DNA of 64,000 bases from Cohnella sp. GbtcB17 (GTDB lineage: Bacteria > Bacillota > Bacilli > Paenibacillales > Paenibacillaceae), in contig NZ_JAGXJW010000031.1 of NCBI RefSeq assembly GCF_019091135.1, forward strand, positions 30,194 through 94,193. The letters are read 5' to 3'. The position numbers and the translations under genes are program-made. Each line of letters opens with the position of its first letter. The first letter of the stretch is position 1. The notes under the pieces are model-generated. The model had not been told where the DNA came from, did not search any database, and was given only the letters and a program-made list of their open reading frames with translations. Of the stretch, positions 43,416 to 52,024 are shown one piece after another.

Positions 43416-45159
43416 TCGCGCCCGCCCCCTCCTCTGCCTTCCCGCCCCGCTGTGCGTCATCAGCGGCGTTTTCCCCGGCTGCGAAGCCGCGAATCCGTAG
43501 CGTCGCGTCGGTCGGCGTGCTCCAGTTGATCATCACGGTGCGCGTGCGCGCGTCGGGCGGATCGTTCCGCATCGCGATCTCTTCATGCTCGTCCGCGCCG
43601 CCTTCGATACGGATGCCGAACCGTCCGAACCTGTATACGGCCGCGCCAGCGGACAGACGCATCGTCACAGGCCCGGTCGCTTCGAGTCCTTCCCCGCTCA
43701 GTTCCCCATCCTCCGGCGGGAACAGACAGACGGCCTGCAGGTAGATGCCGCGCGGGTCATCCGAGACGACCCTCACGTCCAGCCCGTCCTCCAGCAGCGT
43801 CAGCTCGATGTCGACTGCAGTGCGCACAGTGCCGATCCGGCGGCGCAGATGGTTCGGCATGTCGACGTAGCGCCCGCCGGCATGGAGCGTGTGCTCGTCC
43901 GCGAGCGGGCCGAAGTAGCAGCCCTCCAGCTCGGCGCGGAGCAGGAAACGGTCGCCGCCGAGCGGCTCGATGCCCGGAAAGGACACCGCGCCGGCGCCGA
44001 ACCAGCCGATACCGAGCTTCAGCCCGAGCATTCGCGCCTCGCCGTACTGGACGTACAGGCATTCCGGCTGTCCCGCCATCGCGGTGACGCTCAGCGGTCC
44101 GCGCCGGTGACGCAGGACGGGAGCCCCGTGCGGATGCTTGACGACCGGGCCAAGATAGGGCACGCGGTCGGGGACGGGCGCGCGATTGCCTTCGCCGAAC
44201 AGCACGGTATACCGTTCGCTTGGCGGGGCAGCCGCGACCGTCGGCGTCATCCGCTCTGGCGTGAGCATCCAGTGCAGCAGCGTCAGGCTCCCGCGCGGCG
44301 CCGTCCGGTCCGCGACCGCCGCGAGCGCGGCCAGCTCCGGATCCCGCTCGCGCGCGGCCATCAGATGAAACGCCACGTAATAGCGGTCGTCCATGCGGGC
44401 GACCTGCCCGACATCCTGGCGCCCGGAATACTCGGTCGCGATCGTGTCCCCCGGGTGCAGCATGCAGCGCATCATCCGCAGCGTGCTCGCCGCCGCGTCC
44501 AGCGCGGGCGCATGGCCGAATACCGTGCCGACGTCGTAAAGGTAGTAGGCGCATACCGCGTTGTAGATCGAATTGCTCCGCTCGGTCCACTCGCCGTAGT
44601 CGGTAACGTCCAGGCCCTCGTTCAAAAATTCGAACGCGCGCTCGCGGTATGCCGCACCGCCGAACAGCTCCTCCAGCTTGGCGAGCGCCGACGCCATCAC
44701 CCAGCGGTGATTCGGCGTATGGATGCCGCCCTCCAGCAGCGCCGGAGAGGCGCGCCGCAGAAACGTCAGCACGGCGTTCGTCGCCTTCGCGGCTTCCTGT
44801 CCCGCGTCCCGCAGCAGAAGCTGCGCGATCAGCGCGACCAGATGCGACGTGAACGCCGTGTCGGGGGGCGAATCGATGTTGCAGTTGTACAGCGACACAT
44901 TGCCGCTCGGCAGCTGAATATCAAGCAGCTCCGCCGCCGTCTCCTCCAGCGCGGCGAGCAGCGCCGAATCGCGGAAATGCCGCGACTGCGGCTGACAGTA
45001 GAGCACAGACAGCAGCGTCAGACGGTTCAGCTCCCGTCCCTGAACCCTTATTCGGCGGACACGCTGCTTCTCGGCCTCCATCCGCTTCCATTCCTCCGCG
45101 AGCCTCGTCTCCTGCAGCCGGACGAGCTCGGCGATTCGCGCTTCGACAGTCGTTTGCAC
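43405..45159 (-). CDS. Toroid protein resembling heparinase-type polysaccharide lyases, function unknown
   Basis: About 584 residues. GTG 45159 follows AAGGAGG with a 7-nt gap. There is no signal peptide. The N-terminal half is all-helical with aromatic and HTPNHRWVMASAL motifs, resembling the (alpha/alpha)6 toroid and Asn-His centre of heparinase II/III-like lyases. The C-terminal half is rich in strands (beta-sandwich). It lies between the lipoprotein gene and the SIS gene of an oligosaccharide operon, so cleaving an imported uronic-acid oligomer is plausible. The family match is weak and made by eye. Confidence 0.7.
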   Translation of the reverse strand: MQTTVEARIAELVRLQETRLAEEWKRMEAEKQRVRRIRVQGRELNRLTLLSVLYCQPQSRHFRDSALLAALEETAAELLDIQLPSGNVSLYNCNIDSPPDTAFTSHLVALIAQLLLRDAGQEAAKATNAVLTFLRRASPALLEGGIHTPNHRWVMASALAKLEELFGGAAYRERAFEFLNEGLDVTDYGEWTERSNSIYNAVCAYYLYDVGTVFGHAPALDAAASTLRMMRCMLHPGDTIATEYSGRQDVGQVARMDDRYYVAFHLMAARERDPELAALAAVADRTAPRGSLTLLHWMLTPERMTPTVAAAPPSERYTVLFGEGNRAPVPDRVPYLGPVVKHPHGAPVLRHRRGPLSVTAMAGQPECLYVQYGEARMLGLKLGIGWFGAGAVSFPGIEPLGGDRFLLRAELEGCYFGPLADEHTLHAGGRYVDMPNHLRRRIGTVRTAVDIELTLLEDGLDVRVVSDDPRGIYLQAVCLFPPEDGELSGEGLEATGPVTMRLSAGAAVYRFGRFGIRIEGGADEHEEIAMRNDPPDARTRTVMINWSTPTDATLRIRGFAAGENAADDAQRGGKAEEGAGANGR

Positions 45160-45250
45160 AAGCACCCTCCTTCCTGCCCCGAACAGACCGAAAGACGGAC
45201 GGTTCGCGGACCATCCGTCCTTCGGCCTGCCGGGCATACGCCCCTAGCGT

Positions 45251-46897
45251 TTATTCGTTCGTCGTCTTCCAGTTCATAGCGACCAGGTTCTGCGTCACTT
45301 CGGCGTCGTATTCCTCGCCGCCGTTTTTCTTCCAGCCGGACACGACGTTCTCCCATTCCGCGTCGAAGTCCTTGGCGATGACCGCCTTGGAGAGCGCGTC
45401 GTACAGGAACTTCGTAATGTTGGCGACGTTCTTGTCCGATACCGGCCGCGGCGTGTCGATAAGCGGCCCTTGCTTGCCGAACTTCTCGAACGATTTGAAG
45501 TAGGGGTCAAGGATATCGGCAATCTCGTCGGGATTGGGCTCGTTGGCGAACTGCTTCTTCATCTGCTCCTTCGTCGGATTGCCCATGTAGCCTTGGGTAA
45601 GCAGGTTCAGGTCCTTGAAGTACCAATCGATCTCCTCTGCGTTTTTGACCGGATCGATCGCGACGTACAGGCCGTTCTCCTCCTTGAAGTGCACGCCTTC
45701 GATGCCGGCCTGGACGAGCTTGATGTTTTTCGCCAGGACGTTCAGGTACTTGACCGCGGCCGCCGGATTTTTGGACGACTTCGGAACCATGTTGAGCAAT
45801 CCGTATACGTTAGCCTCGGTCATCGCCTGCGTGCCGTTCGGCCGCACGAACGGATCGAGCGTTACCCACTTCGCTTCGGGCACCGTTTTGCGCGTTTCCT
45901 TGGTGACGGTCCACGGATCTTCGTTCGAGTCCATGAAGCCGGACACGCCGGACGTGTAGTTCTGGATGAACTGCTGCGAGTTGACGTCGGTGACGAATTC
46001 CTTGGAAATGAGTCCTTCCTTGTACAGCTTGTTCAGGAAGCGGAAAAATTCCTTGCCCTCCTTCAGCGCGACCGCGGAGTGGAACACGCCGTCCTGGAAG
46101 TTGCCGCTCGGCATATACATCTCCGTAGCCGGGCCGTCGATCGCGACGCCCGCGCCCCACATCGGGCCGAAGAAGAAGCCCTTCATGCCCTGCGAGATCG
46201 CCGGCAGCGCATACGGCACGACATTGTCCTTGCCGACGCCGCCCGGATCTTTTTCCTTGAACGCCTTGAGCGTCACGTACAGCTCGTCGAGCGTCGTCGG
46301 CGCCTTCATGCCGAGCTTGTCGAGCCAGTCCTGGCGAATCTTCATGTTGGAGGCGGCAGCCGTGCTCATCCGCATCGCCGGAATCGCGTAGCGCTTGCCC
46401 TTGTACGTGCCGGCTGCCTCGAGCGACGGACCGATCAGTTTTTTAATATCCGGGCCGTACTGCTCGAGCAGATCGTCCAGCTCCCACAGGCCGCCCTGCT
46501 CCGCCCACTTGAACATGGCGTTCATATCGTACGTGATAATAATGTCGGGACCGCCGCCGGACGCCATCCAGATGTTGTTTTTCTCGCTTTCCTGCGAACG
46601 CGGCAGGACGACGTATTCGACGTCAAGGCCTTCCTTGCGGGCTTCTTCCTGCAGCTTTTTGACGATGACGGTGTCCTCGAGCTTCTGTCCGTTGGGCGAA
46701 TTCGAGCGATCCCACAACGACACGCGCACCTTCTCCAGCTTGCCGTCCCCCGCTTGCGTCGCGCCGGACGATCCGCCGGTCGCGGTTGCGCTCGATGCGC
46801 CGCCATTGTCGTTATTGCCTCCGCATGCCGCGAGCGGCAGCGTGACCAGCGCAATCGCCAGCGCCGTCTGCAATCCCTTTTTCCAACTCCCCATCAT
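45251..46897 (-). CDS. Oligosaccharide-binding lipoprotein, LplA type
   Basis: 548 residues, the larger LplA/YtcQ size class. The signal peptide ends in LPLAAC (Cys25), then a Gly/Asn/Ser linker. The ATG follows GGAGG. Motifs such as MASGGGPDIIITYD and GLWELDDLLEQYGPDIKKL are typical of complex-oligosaccharide receptors. It is the third gene of its operon, behind two permeases, an order usual for LplB-LplC-LplA systems. Confidence 0.94.
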   Translation of the reverse strand: MMGSWKKGLQTALAIALVTLPLAACGGNNDNGGASSATATGGSSGATQAGDGKLEKVRVSLWDRSNSPNGQKLEDTVIVKKLQEEARKEGLDVEYVVLPRSQESEKNNIWMASGGGPDIIITYDMNAMFKWAEQGGLWELDDLLEQYGPDIKKLIGPSLEAAGTYKGKRYAIPAMRMSTAAASNMKIRQDWLDKLGMKAPTTLDELYVTLKAFKEKDPGGVGKDNVVPYALPAISQGMKGFFFGPMWGAGVAIDGPATEMYMPSGNFQDGVFHSAVALKEGKEFFRFLNKLYKEGLISKEFVTDVNSQQFIQNYTSGVSGFMDSNEDPWTVTKETRKTVPEAKWVTLDPFVRPNGTQAMTEANVYGLLNMVPKSSKNPAAAVKYLNVLAKNIKLVQAGIEGVHFKEENGLYVAIDPVKNAEEIDWYFKDLNLLTQGYMGNPTKEQMKKQFANEPNPDEIADILDPYFKSFEKFGKQGPLIDTPRPVSDKNVANITKFLYDALSKAVIAKDFDAEWENVVSGWKKNGGEEYDAEVTQNLVAMNWKTTNE

Positions 46898-46977
46898 TCC
46901 GGTTGCCTCCTCGGTAATCTAGACTGAAGTAGCGCTATCGTGAACCCGAACGGCGCGGCGCCGCGCGATTCGGACGT

Positions 46978-47958
46978 TCAACCTTTTACGGAGCCGAGCA
47001 TCGAGCCTTTGACGAAGTACTTTTGCAAAAAAGGATACACAATCAGAATCGGCACGGTTGCGACCACGATGACGGCGGCTTTGAGCGATTCCTGGATGAC
47101 CGTGAACTTGCTCTCCATCGTCATCTGCTCCAGCGAAGTGTCCATTTGCGACAGCAGCAGGATGTTGCGAAGCTTCGCCTGCAGCGTGAGCAGGTCGGGA
47201 TTGTCGATGTAGAGCACCGCGCCGAAGTAGGCGTTCCAGTGGCCGACCGCGTAGAACAGGCCGATCGTCGCCAGCGACGCCCCCGAGAGGGGGAGCACGA
47301 TCCGGATCAGATAACGCATGTTGCCGCAGCCGTCCATGACCGATGCCTCCCGCAGCTCGTCGGGAATCGTCTGGAAAAAGCTTTTCATAATAATGACGTT
47401 AAACGCGCTGATCAGTCCCGGGATAATGAGCGCCCATAGCGTGTTGAGCAGATGGAGCGACTTCACGACGAGGAACAGCGGGATCATCCCGCCGCTGAAC
47501 AGCATCGTGATCACCATGAACCGCATGAAGATCCCGCGTCCCTTGAGATCGCGGCGCGACAGCGGATAAGCCGTAATGATCGTGAACAGCAGGTTCAGCG
47601 TCGTGCCGACGACCGTCAGGAAGACAGTGACGAGCAGCGACCGAATGACCGAGCTGTCGGCCAGGATCATCTTCATCGAGCCGACCTGGAACTCGACCGG
47701 CCACAGCAGGACCTTGCCCGTCTGGATGGCGGTGCTGCTGCTGAAGGCGTTTGCAAGGGTGTTCAGAAAGGGAAACAGGCAAATAAACGTGAATACGATG
47801 AGCGCGCTGTAAACGAGGGTGTCAAAGACGACTTCCCCCGGCGTGCGCTTGAGCCTCCTCGGACGCGTCGCGGGAGCGGGCCGGGCGAGTTCGCCCGTCG
47901 GCTTCGCCTCGCCGCTTGCGGAGCTGCTTGCCGAGTTGCTTGCGGTGCCGCTTACCAT
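46978..47958 (-). CDS. Oligosaccharide ABC permease, LplC type
   Basis: About 326 residues with an extra Ser/Ala/Pro-rich N-terminal tail (about 35 residues) before the first membrane helix. The EAA loop is EASVMDGCGNMRYL then VLPLSG, and the C-terminus ends GSMLGSVKG. ATG 47958 overlaps the LplB-type stop by 7 bp, implying coupling. Confidence 0.94.
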   Translation of the reverse strand: MVSGTASNSASSSASGEAKPTGELARPAPATRPRRLKRTPGEVVFDTLVYSALIVFTFICLFPFLNTLANAFSSSTAIQTGKVLLWPVEFQVGSMKMILADSSVIRSLLVTVFLTVVGTTLNLLFTIITAYPLSRRDLKGRGIFMRFMVITMLFSGGMIPLFLVVKSLHLLNTLWALIIPGLISAFNVIIMKSFFQTIPDELREASVMDGCGNMRYLIRIVLPLSGASLATIGLFYAVGHWNAYFGAVLYIDNPDLLTLQAKLRNILLLSQMDTSLEQMTMESKFTVIQESLKAAVIVVATVPILIVYPFLQKYFVKGSMLGSVKG

Positions 47959-48845
47959 AGTCCCTCGCCTCCCGCCCTTTTCGCAAAATGATTGGCCGCG
48001 ACGACAAGACATAAATTAATGACCGACTGCACCATGCCGACCGCCGTCGTCAGCCCGAATTCGCCCTGCTTGATGCCGACGCGGTAGACGTAAGTGCTGA
48101 TCACCTCGGAGACGTCGCTGACGACCGAATTGGCCAGCGCGAGCGGCTGCTCGATGCCGATCGACACCATATGGCCGACCGCGAGGATGAACAGAATGAC
48201 GATCGTCGGCATGATGCTTGGCAGCGTGACGCTCGCAATCTTGCGGATGCGGCCCGCGCCGCCGATGGACGCGGCCTCGTACAGCGCCGGATCGATCGCC
48301 GTGATCGCCGCCAGGTAGATGATCGTTCCCCAGCCGGCGCTCTGCCAGACGGCCGACAGCGTGTAGGTGATGACCCACCACGTCTGGTCCGCCATGAAGT
48401 AGATTTCTTTCATGCCCAGCCAGCGAAGAATCTGGTTGACGACGCCGTACTTCGGCGACAGCACCGCATACACGATGCCCCCGAGCACGATCCAGGACAT
48501 GAAGTGGGGCAGATAAAGCATCGATTGCGAGATTTTCTTCAGATAACGGGATCGCACCTCGTTCAGCATGAGCGCGAGCAGGATCGGCGCCGGGAAGCAG
48601 ACGAGCAGCCCGAGCAGATTCAGCAGCAGCGTGTTGCGTGTGATCCGGAAAAACTCGGGGATCGAAAACATCTCCCGGAAGTTGGCGAGCCCGGCCCAAT
48701 CGCTGCCCCACAGGCCCCGGAACAGGTTGTAGTCCTTGAAGGCGATGACGAGCCCGCCCATCGGGATGTAGGCGAAAACGATGAAAAAGACGACGGCCGG
48801 CACGAGGAGCAAGTAGAGATCATAGTTTTTTTTCCATTCCTTCAC
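47952..48845 (-). CDS. Oligosaccharide ABC permease, LplB type
   Basis: 297 residues. The N-terminus MKEWKKNYDLYLLLVP and the loop YIPMGGLVIAFKDYN are hallmarks of the LplB group. The EAA loop reads EAASIGGAGRIRKI. It is the first gene of the LplBCA operon, with a cre-like site 111 bp upstream of its start. Confidence 0.95.
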   Translation of the reverse strand: MKEWKKNYDLYLLLVPAVVFFIVFAYIPMGGLVIAFKDYNLFRGLWGSDWAGLANFREMFSIPEFFRITRNTLLLNLLGLLVCFPAPILLALMLNEVRSRYLKKISQSMLYLPHFMSWIVLGGIVYAVLSPKYGVVNQILRWLGMKEIYFMADQTWWVITYTLSAVWQSAGWGTIIYLAAITAIDPALYEAASIGGAGRIRKIASVTLPSIMPTIVILFILAVGHMVSIGIEQPLALANSVVSDVSEVISTYVYRVGIKQGEFGLTTAVGMVQSVINLCLVVAANHFAKRAGGEGLW

Positions 48846-48955
48846 GGTCCGCTCCCTCCTTGCGTAATGCCGAAGCGTTCGGCGGCTTGAGATATGGCTG
48901 TGGCAGTGGATTACGCTGAGCCTGTCGATGTTGCTGTTCTTAGTGTAGAGAGGAT

Positions 48956-48969
48956 TGTAAGCGTTTTAA
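48956..48969 (-). promoter_or_regulatory. cre-like site upstream of the LplBCA operon
   Basis: TGTAAGCGTTTTAA shares TGTAAGCGTT with the site before the rhamnoside transporter. It lies in the 146-bp gap between the GH105 stop and the LplB-type start, where an operon promoter is expected. Confidence 0.55.
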
Positions 48970-48991
48970 ATGCGGAAAATTGGACGTTTTA

Positions 48992-50083
48992 TTAGATTTC
49001 TTGCACCGGTTCGGCCGCATGCTTGAGACTCTCCGCCAGCATGAGCAGCGCCATCGATTGGCCGTAAGGCATCGGACAGCGGGGAATCTGCCTGTAAAAG
49101 TCCAGCGTGTGCCCCATCCGCGTGCCGTAGGACACGTCCTGCACGGCCCCGTCCGCGTCGATCCGTCCGACGACGGCTTGGAGCGCGCGCAGGCCCGGCT
49201 CTCTGTACCGCGCGTCCAGATAGCCTTTGCGCACCGCCTTGAGCAGCCCGTAAGCGAAGCCTGCTGTCGCCGACGTCTCCTCGTACGAGGACGGGTCGTC
49301 GAGCAGCGTGCGCCACATGCCTGAAGGCTCCTGAAGCTCGGTCAGCTTGGCCGCCTGCCGCTCGAGCGACGACAGCAGGAAGCGCCGCACGCCCGGCGAT
49401 ACGTCTACGATGTCCAGGTAGTCGACCAGGCCGGCCGTATACCAGGCGTTGCCGCGCCCCCATCGCGCCCGGGCGAAGTTGTGATTCTCCTTGAACGTCC
49501 AGCCGTGAAAAAACAGGCCAGTTTCCGTGTCCGTCAAATATTTCAGATGCACGAGAAACTGCCGCACGCTCTCCTCCACGTAGTCTTCGCGCTTCAGCAG
49601 GACGCCCATGCGCCCGAGGAACAGCACCGTCATGTACAGCGTGTCGTCCCACAGCTCGCCTTCGTTCGGGCTGTCCACCGCCGTATGGGCGATGCCGGAC
49701 TCCGGCGTGCGGGGCATGCGGACGGCCGCGTAGTCGGCCCATTCTTCGCATACTTTTAGATAATCCGGCTTGCCGGTCTCCTCGTACAGGTAGCTGAGCG
49801 TGAGCAGCGGGCACATCGTATTAACGTTTTTGCCGGGCAGCCCGCGTTCGAGATGGCGGTCAAACCAGGACGTCAGATAATTCAGGAGGTCCCGATCGCC
49901 GGTTTCTTTGTAATAGAGATACAGGGAAAACAAGCCCACGCCCTGCGACCAGTCCCACACGTCCATCGAGATGATGCTGTCGGCCGTATCCTCCCGAATC
50001 GCCACCTTCAGTCCCCGCATGCCCGCGATGACCCGCTCGATCAGCGCTTGCGCTTCGTGCCTGTCCAGCTGCCGTGCAATCAT
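48992..50083 (-). CDS. GH105 unsaturated rhamnogalacturonyl hydrolase, copy 1
   Basis: About 363 residues, cytoplasmic (alpha/alpha)6 barrel. ATG 50083 follows GGGAG with an 8-nt gap. Family motifs include WDWSQGVGLFSLYLYY and RWGRGNAWYTAGL. Asp147 in WDDTLYM aligns with the general acid/base Asp known from YteR. It removes the terminal unsaturated uronic acid left by pectate or rhamnogalacturonan lyases. It is about two-thirds identical by eye to the GH105 at 56111-57193. It lies 51 bp after the PLP-enzyme gene. Confidence 0.95.
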   Translation of the reverse strand: MIARQLDRHEAQALIERVIAGMRGLKVAIREDTADSIISMDVWDWSQGVGLFSLYLYYKETGDRDLLNYLTSWFDRHLERGLPGKNVNTMCPLLTLSYLYEETGKPDYLKVCEEWADYAAVRMPRTPESGIAHTAVDSPNEGELWDDTLYMTVLFLGRMGVLLKREDYVEESVRQFLVHLKYLTDTETGLFFHGWTFKENHNFARARWGRGNAWYTAGLVDYLDIVDVSPGVRRFLLSSLERQAAKLTELQEPSGMWRTLLDDPSSYEETSATAGFAYGLLKAVRKGYLDARYREPGLRALQAVVGRIDADGAVQDVSYGTRMGHTLDFYRQIPRCPMPYGQSMALLMLAESLKHAAEPVQEI

Positions 50084-50134
50084 GGCTTCCACTCCCGTTG
50101 TGTATGTTTGTAGGTCTGTAAGTTGAATGAGGCC

Positions 50135-51415
50135 CTAAGCCCGCCCGCGAAGCATGCCTGCCAGCGCTTGATCGATATCGGCCGTCAATGCGTCCGCATC
50201 CTCTAGGCCGATCGAGAGGCGGACGAGCCGCTGCGGCATCCCCGTCCGCCGCGACGTCTCCTCGTCGATGCCGAGTCCCGGCGTGTTGACCAGGCTCTCG
50301 AAGCCGCCCCAGCTCGGCCCCTCCTCGAACAACGCCAGCCCCTTCACGAAGCTGACGATCTGCTCCGGCGTGCCGCGCGGCACGAAGCTGATCAGGCCGG
50401 TATAGCCGCTCATCTGGCTGCGGGCCAGCGCATGCTGCGGATGGCTCGGCAAGCCCGGATAGAGCACCTGCTCGACGAGCGGGTGCGTCTCGAGATGCGC
50501 GGCGATGCGCATCGCGCTCTCCTGATGCTGCCGCATTCGCAGCGGCAGCGTGCGCAGACCCCGGATCAGGAGCCACGCCTGATGCGGGTCCATCGCCGCG
50601 CCGAACAAGCCGCGCTCCTCGTGCGTCACGCGCTCCATTCGCGCCTCGCTGCCGACCATGACGCCCGCGAGGATATCGCTGTGACCGCCCATATATTTGG
50701 TCGCGGAGTGCACGACGATATCGATCCCAAAGGCGATCGGATTCTGGTAGAGCGGCGTCGCCCACGTGTTGTCCGCGATCGTCGTCACGCCATGCGCCTT
50801 CGCCAGCGCCGCGATCGCGCGCAGGTCCTGCAGCGTGAACACGTTCGACAGCGGCGTCTCGAGATAGATCGCCCGCGTGTTCGGGCGGAGCGCGGCTTCG
50901 ATCTCGCCCACGTCCGTGCCCGAGACGAACGTCGTCTCCACGCCGAACCGCTTCATGTAGACTTCTAGGAAGCCCTTCACCGGCGGGTACACGTTCAGCG
51001 GGCAGACGATATGGCAGTCCTTCTCCATGACGCTCATCAGTGCAGCCGAGATCGCAGCCATGCCCGAGGAGAAGCAGCGCGCAGCCTCCGCCCCCTCCAG
51101 CGCCGCGATCTTCCGCTCCGCGATCTCGATCGTCGGATTGGCGACGCGAGTGTAGGTATAGCCGTGGTTCGCCGTCTTGCGGGTGAACAGCGTGTTCTGA
51201 AATATCGGCGGCATGATCGCGCCGAGATGTCGGTCGTAGTCGTCGCCGAGATGCAGGCAGATGTCCTGCTTGCTAAGCGGCGGCTTGAGCGAGGAGGGCT
51301 TGGGCGGGAGCGTCTCGTGAGGGGCAACCCCGCTCATGCCCGTTTCGCCGGCGTCGGGCGCATCCGTATCCCGTTCGCTCAAGCGCTCCCGCTCGCTTGT
51401 AGTAGCCTCGTCCAT
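50135..51415 (-). CDS. PLP-dependent Cys/Met-metabolism enzyme (cystathionine gamma-synthase/lyase-like)
   Basis: About 426 residues. ATG 51415 follows AGGAGG. The PLP lysine is Lys240 in VHSATKYMGGHSD. Other signatures are YTYTRVANPT, SSGMAAISA and the C-terminal RLSIGLEDADAL. An N-terminal extension of about 45 residues, rich in Glu, Thr and Pro, precedes the conserved start and is unusual for the family. The reaction (gamma-synthase, gamma-lyase or methionine lyase) cannot be told apart from the sequence alone. It has no obvious link to the sugar genes around it. Confidence 0.93.
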   Translation of the reverse strand: MDEATTSERERLSERDTDAPDAGETGMSGVAPHETLPPKPSSLKPPLSKQDICLHLGDDYDRHLGAIMPPIFQNTLFTRKTANHGYTYTRVANPTIEIAERKIAALEGAEAARCFSSGMAAISAALMSVMEKDCHIVCPLNVYPPVKGFLEVYMKRFGVETTFVSGTDVGEIEAALRPNTRAIYLETPLSNVFTLQDLRAIAALAKAHGVTTIADNTWATPLYQNPIAFGIDIVVHSATKYMGGHSDILAGVMVGSEARMERVTHEERGLFGAAMDPHQAWLLIRGLRTLPLRMRQHQESAMRIAAHLETHPLVEQVLYPGLPSHPQHALARSQMSGYTGLISFVPRGTPEQIVSFVKGLALFEEGPSWGGFESLVNTPGLGIDEETSRRTGMPQRLVRLSIGLEDADALTADIDQALAGMLRGRA

Positions 51416-51554
51416 TTGCCTCGCCTCCTGGCTCGGTATTTGAGTAACCATGCTTTACACCGCCATGCCCGCCGTGTCGCACACCTTGCCGTACACCATG
51501 CTGCTTCCCGTTTTAACGGTATCCCCTTCGCACAGGCTGCGGTTTCACGCACAT

Positions 51555-51822
51555 GCTGTAACCGCGGATTTATCGCTTGCAGCGGGCTTTGCCCGCTTGC
51601 TTAGCGCTGCAGCCGCGCAAACCTCGCTTACAGTCTCGCGCTCACGCTGCAGCCGCGGATTTATCGCTTGCAGCGGGCTTTGCCCGCCCGACCTGCGCTG
51701 CAACCGCGCAAACCTCGCTTACAGCCTCGCGCTCACGCTGTAGCCGCGGATTTATCGCTTGCAGCGGGCTTTGCCCGCCCGACCTGCGCTGCAACCTCGC
51801 AAACCTCGCTTGCAGCGAGCGT
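51555..51822. repeat. 91-bp tandem array, about 2.9 copies
   Basis: Units start at 51555, 51646 and 51737, exactly 91 bp apart, and are nearly identical over CCGCGGATTTATCGCTTGC and the region after it. Each carries the perfect hairpin GCGGGCTTTGCCCGC and the segment CGCAAACCTCGCTTRCAG. The array occupies most of the 609-bp gap between the PLP-enzyme start and the lyase stop. I see no gene in the remainder of that gap. Confidence 0.9.
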
Positions 51823-52024
51823 CGCAGATAAGTGTTTAGGAGTGGCTGCGAGCATGATCTGTAGCCGCAAGTTTTGCGGTTAGAGTGATACAACGCGACC
51901 GCAAATGTTGCAGTTCTTGCATAACCTGACCGCATACCGCCTCGGTTCCTGTCCGAAGGGGATACTGTTCAAATGTCGCGAACCCCGTCTTTATTCATGT
52001 CCAGGCGGCACTGCGACAGTTATC

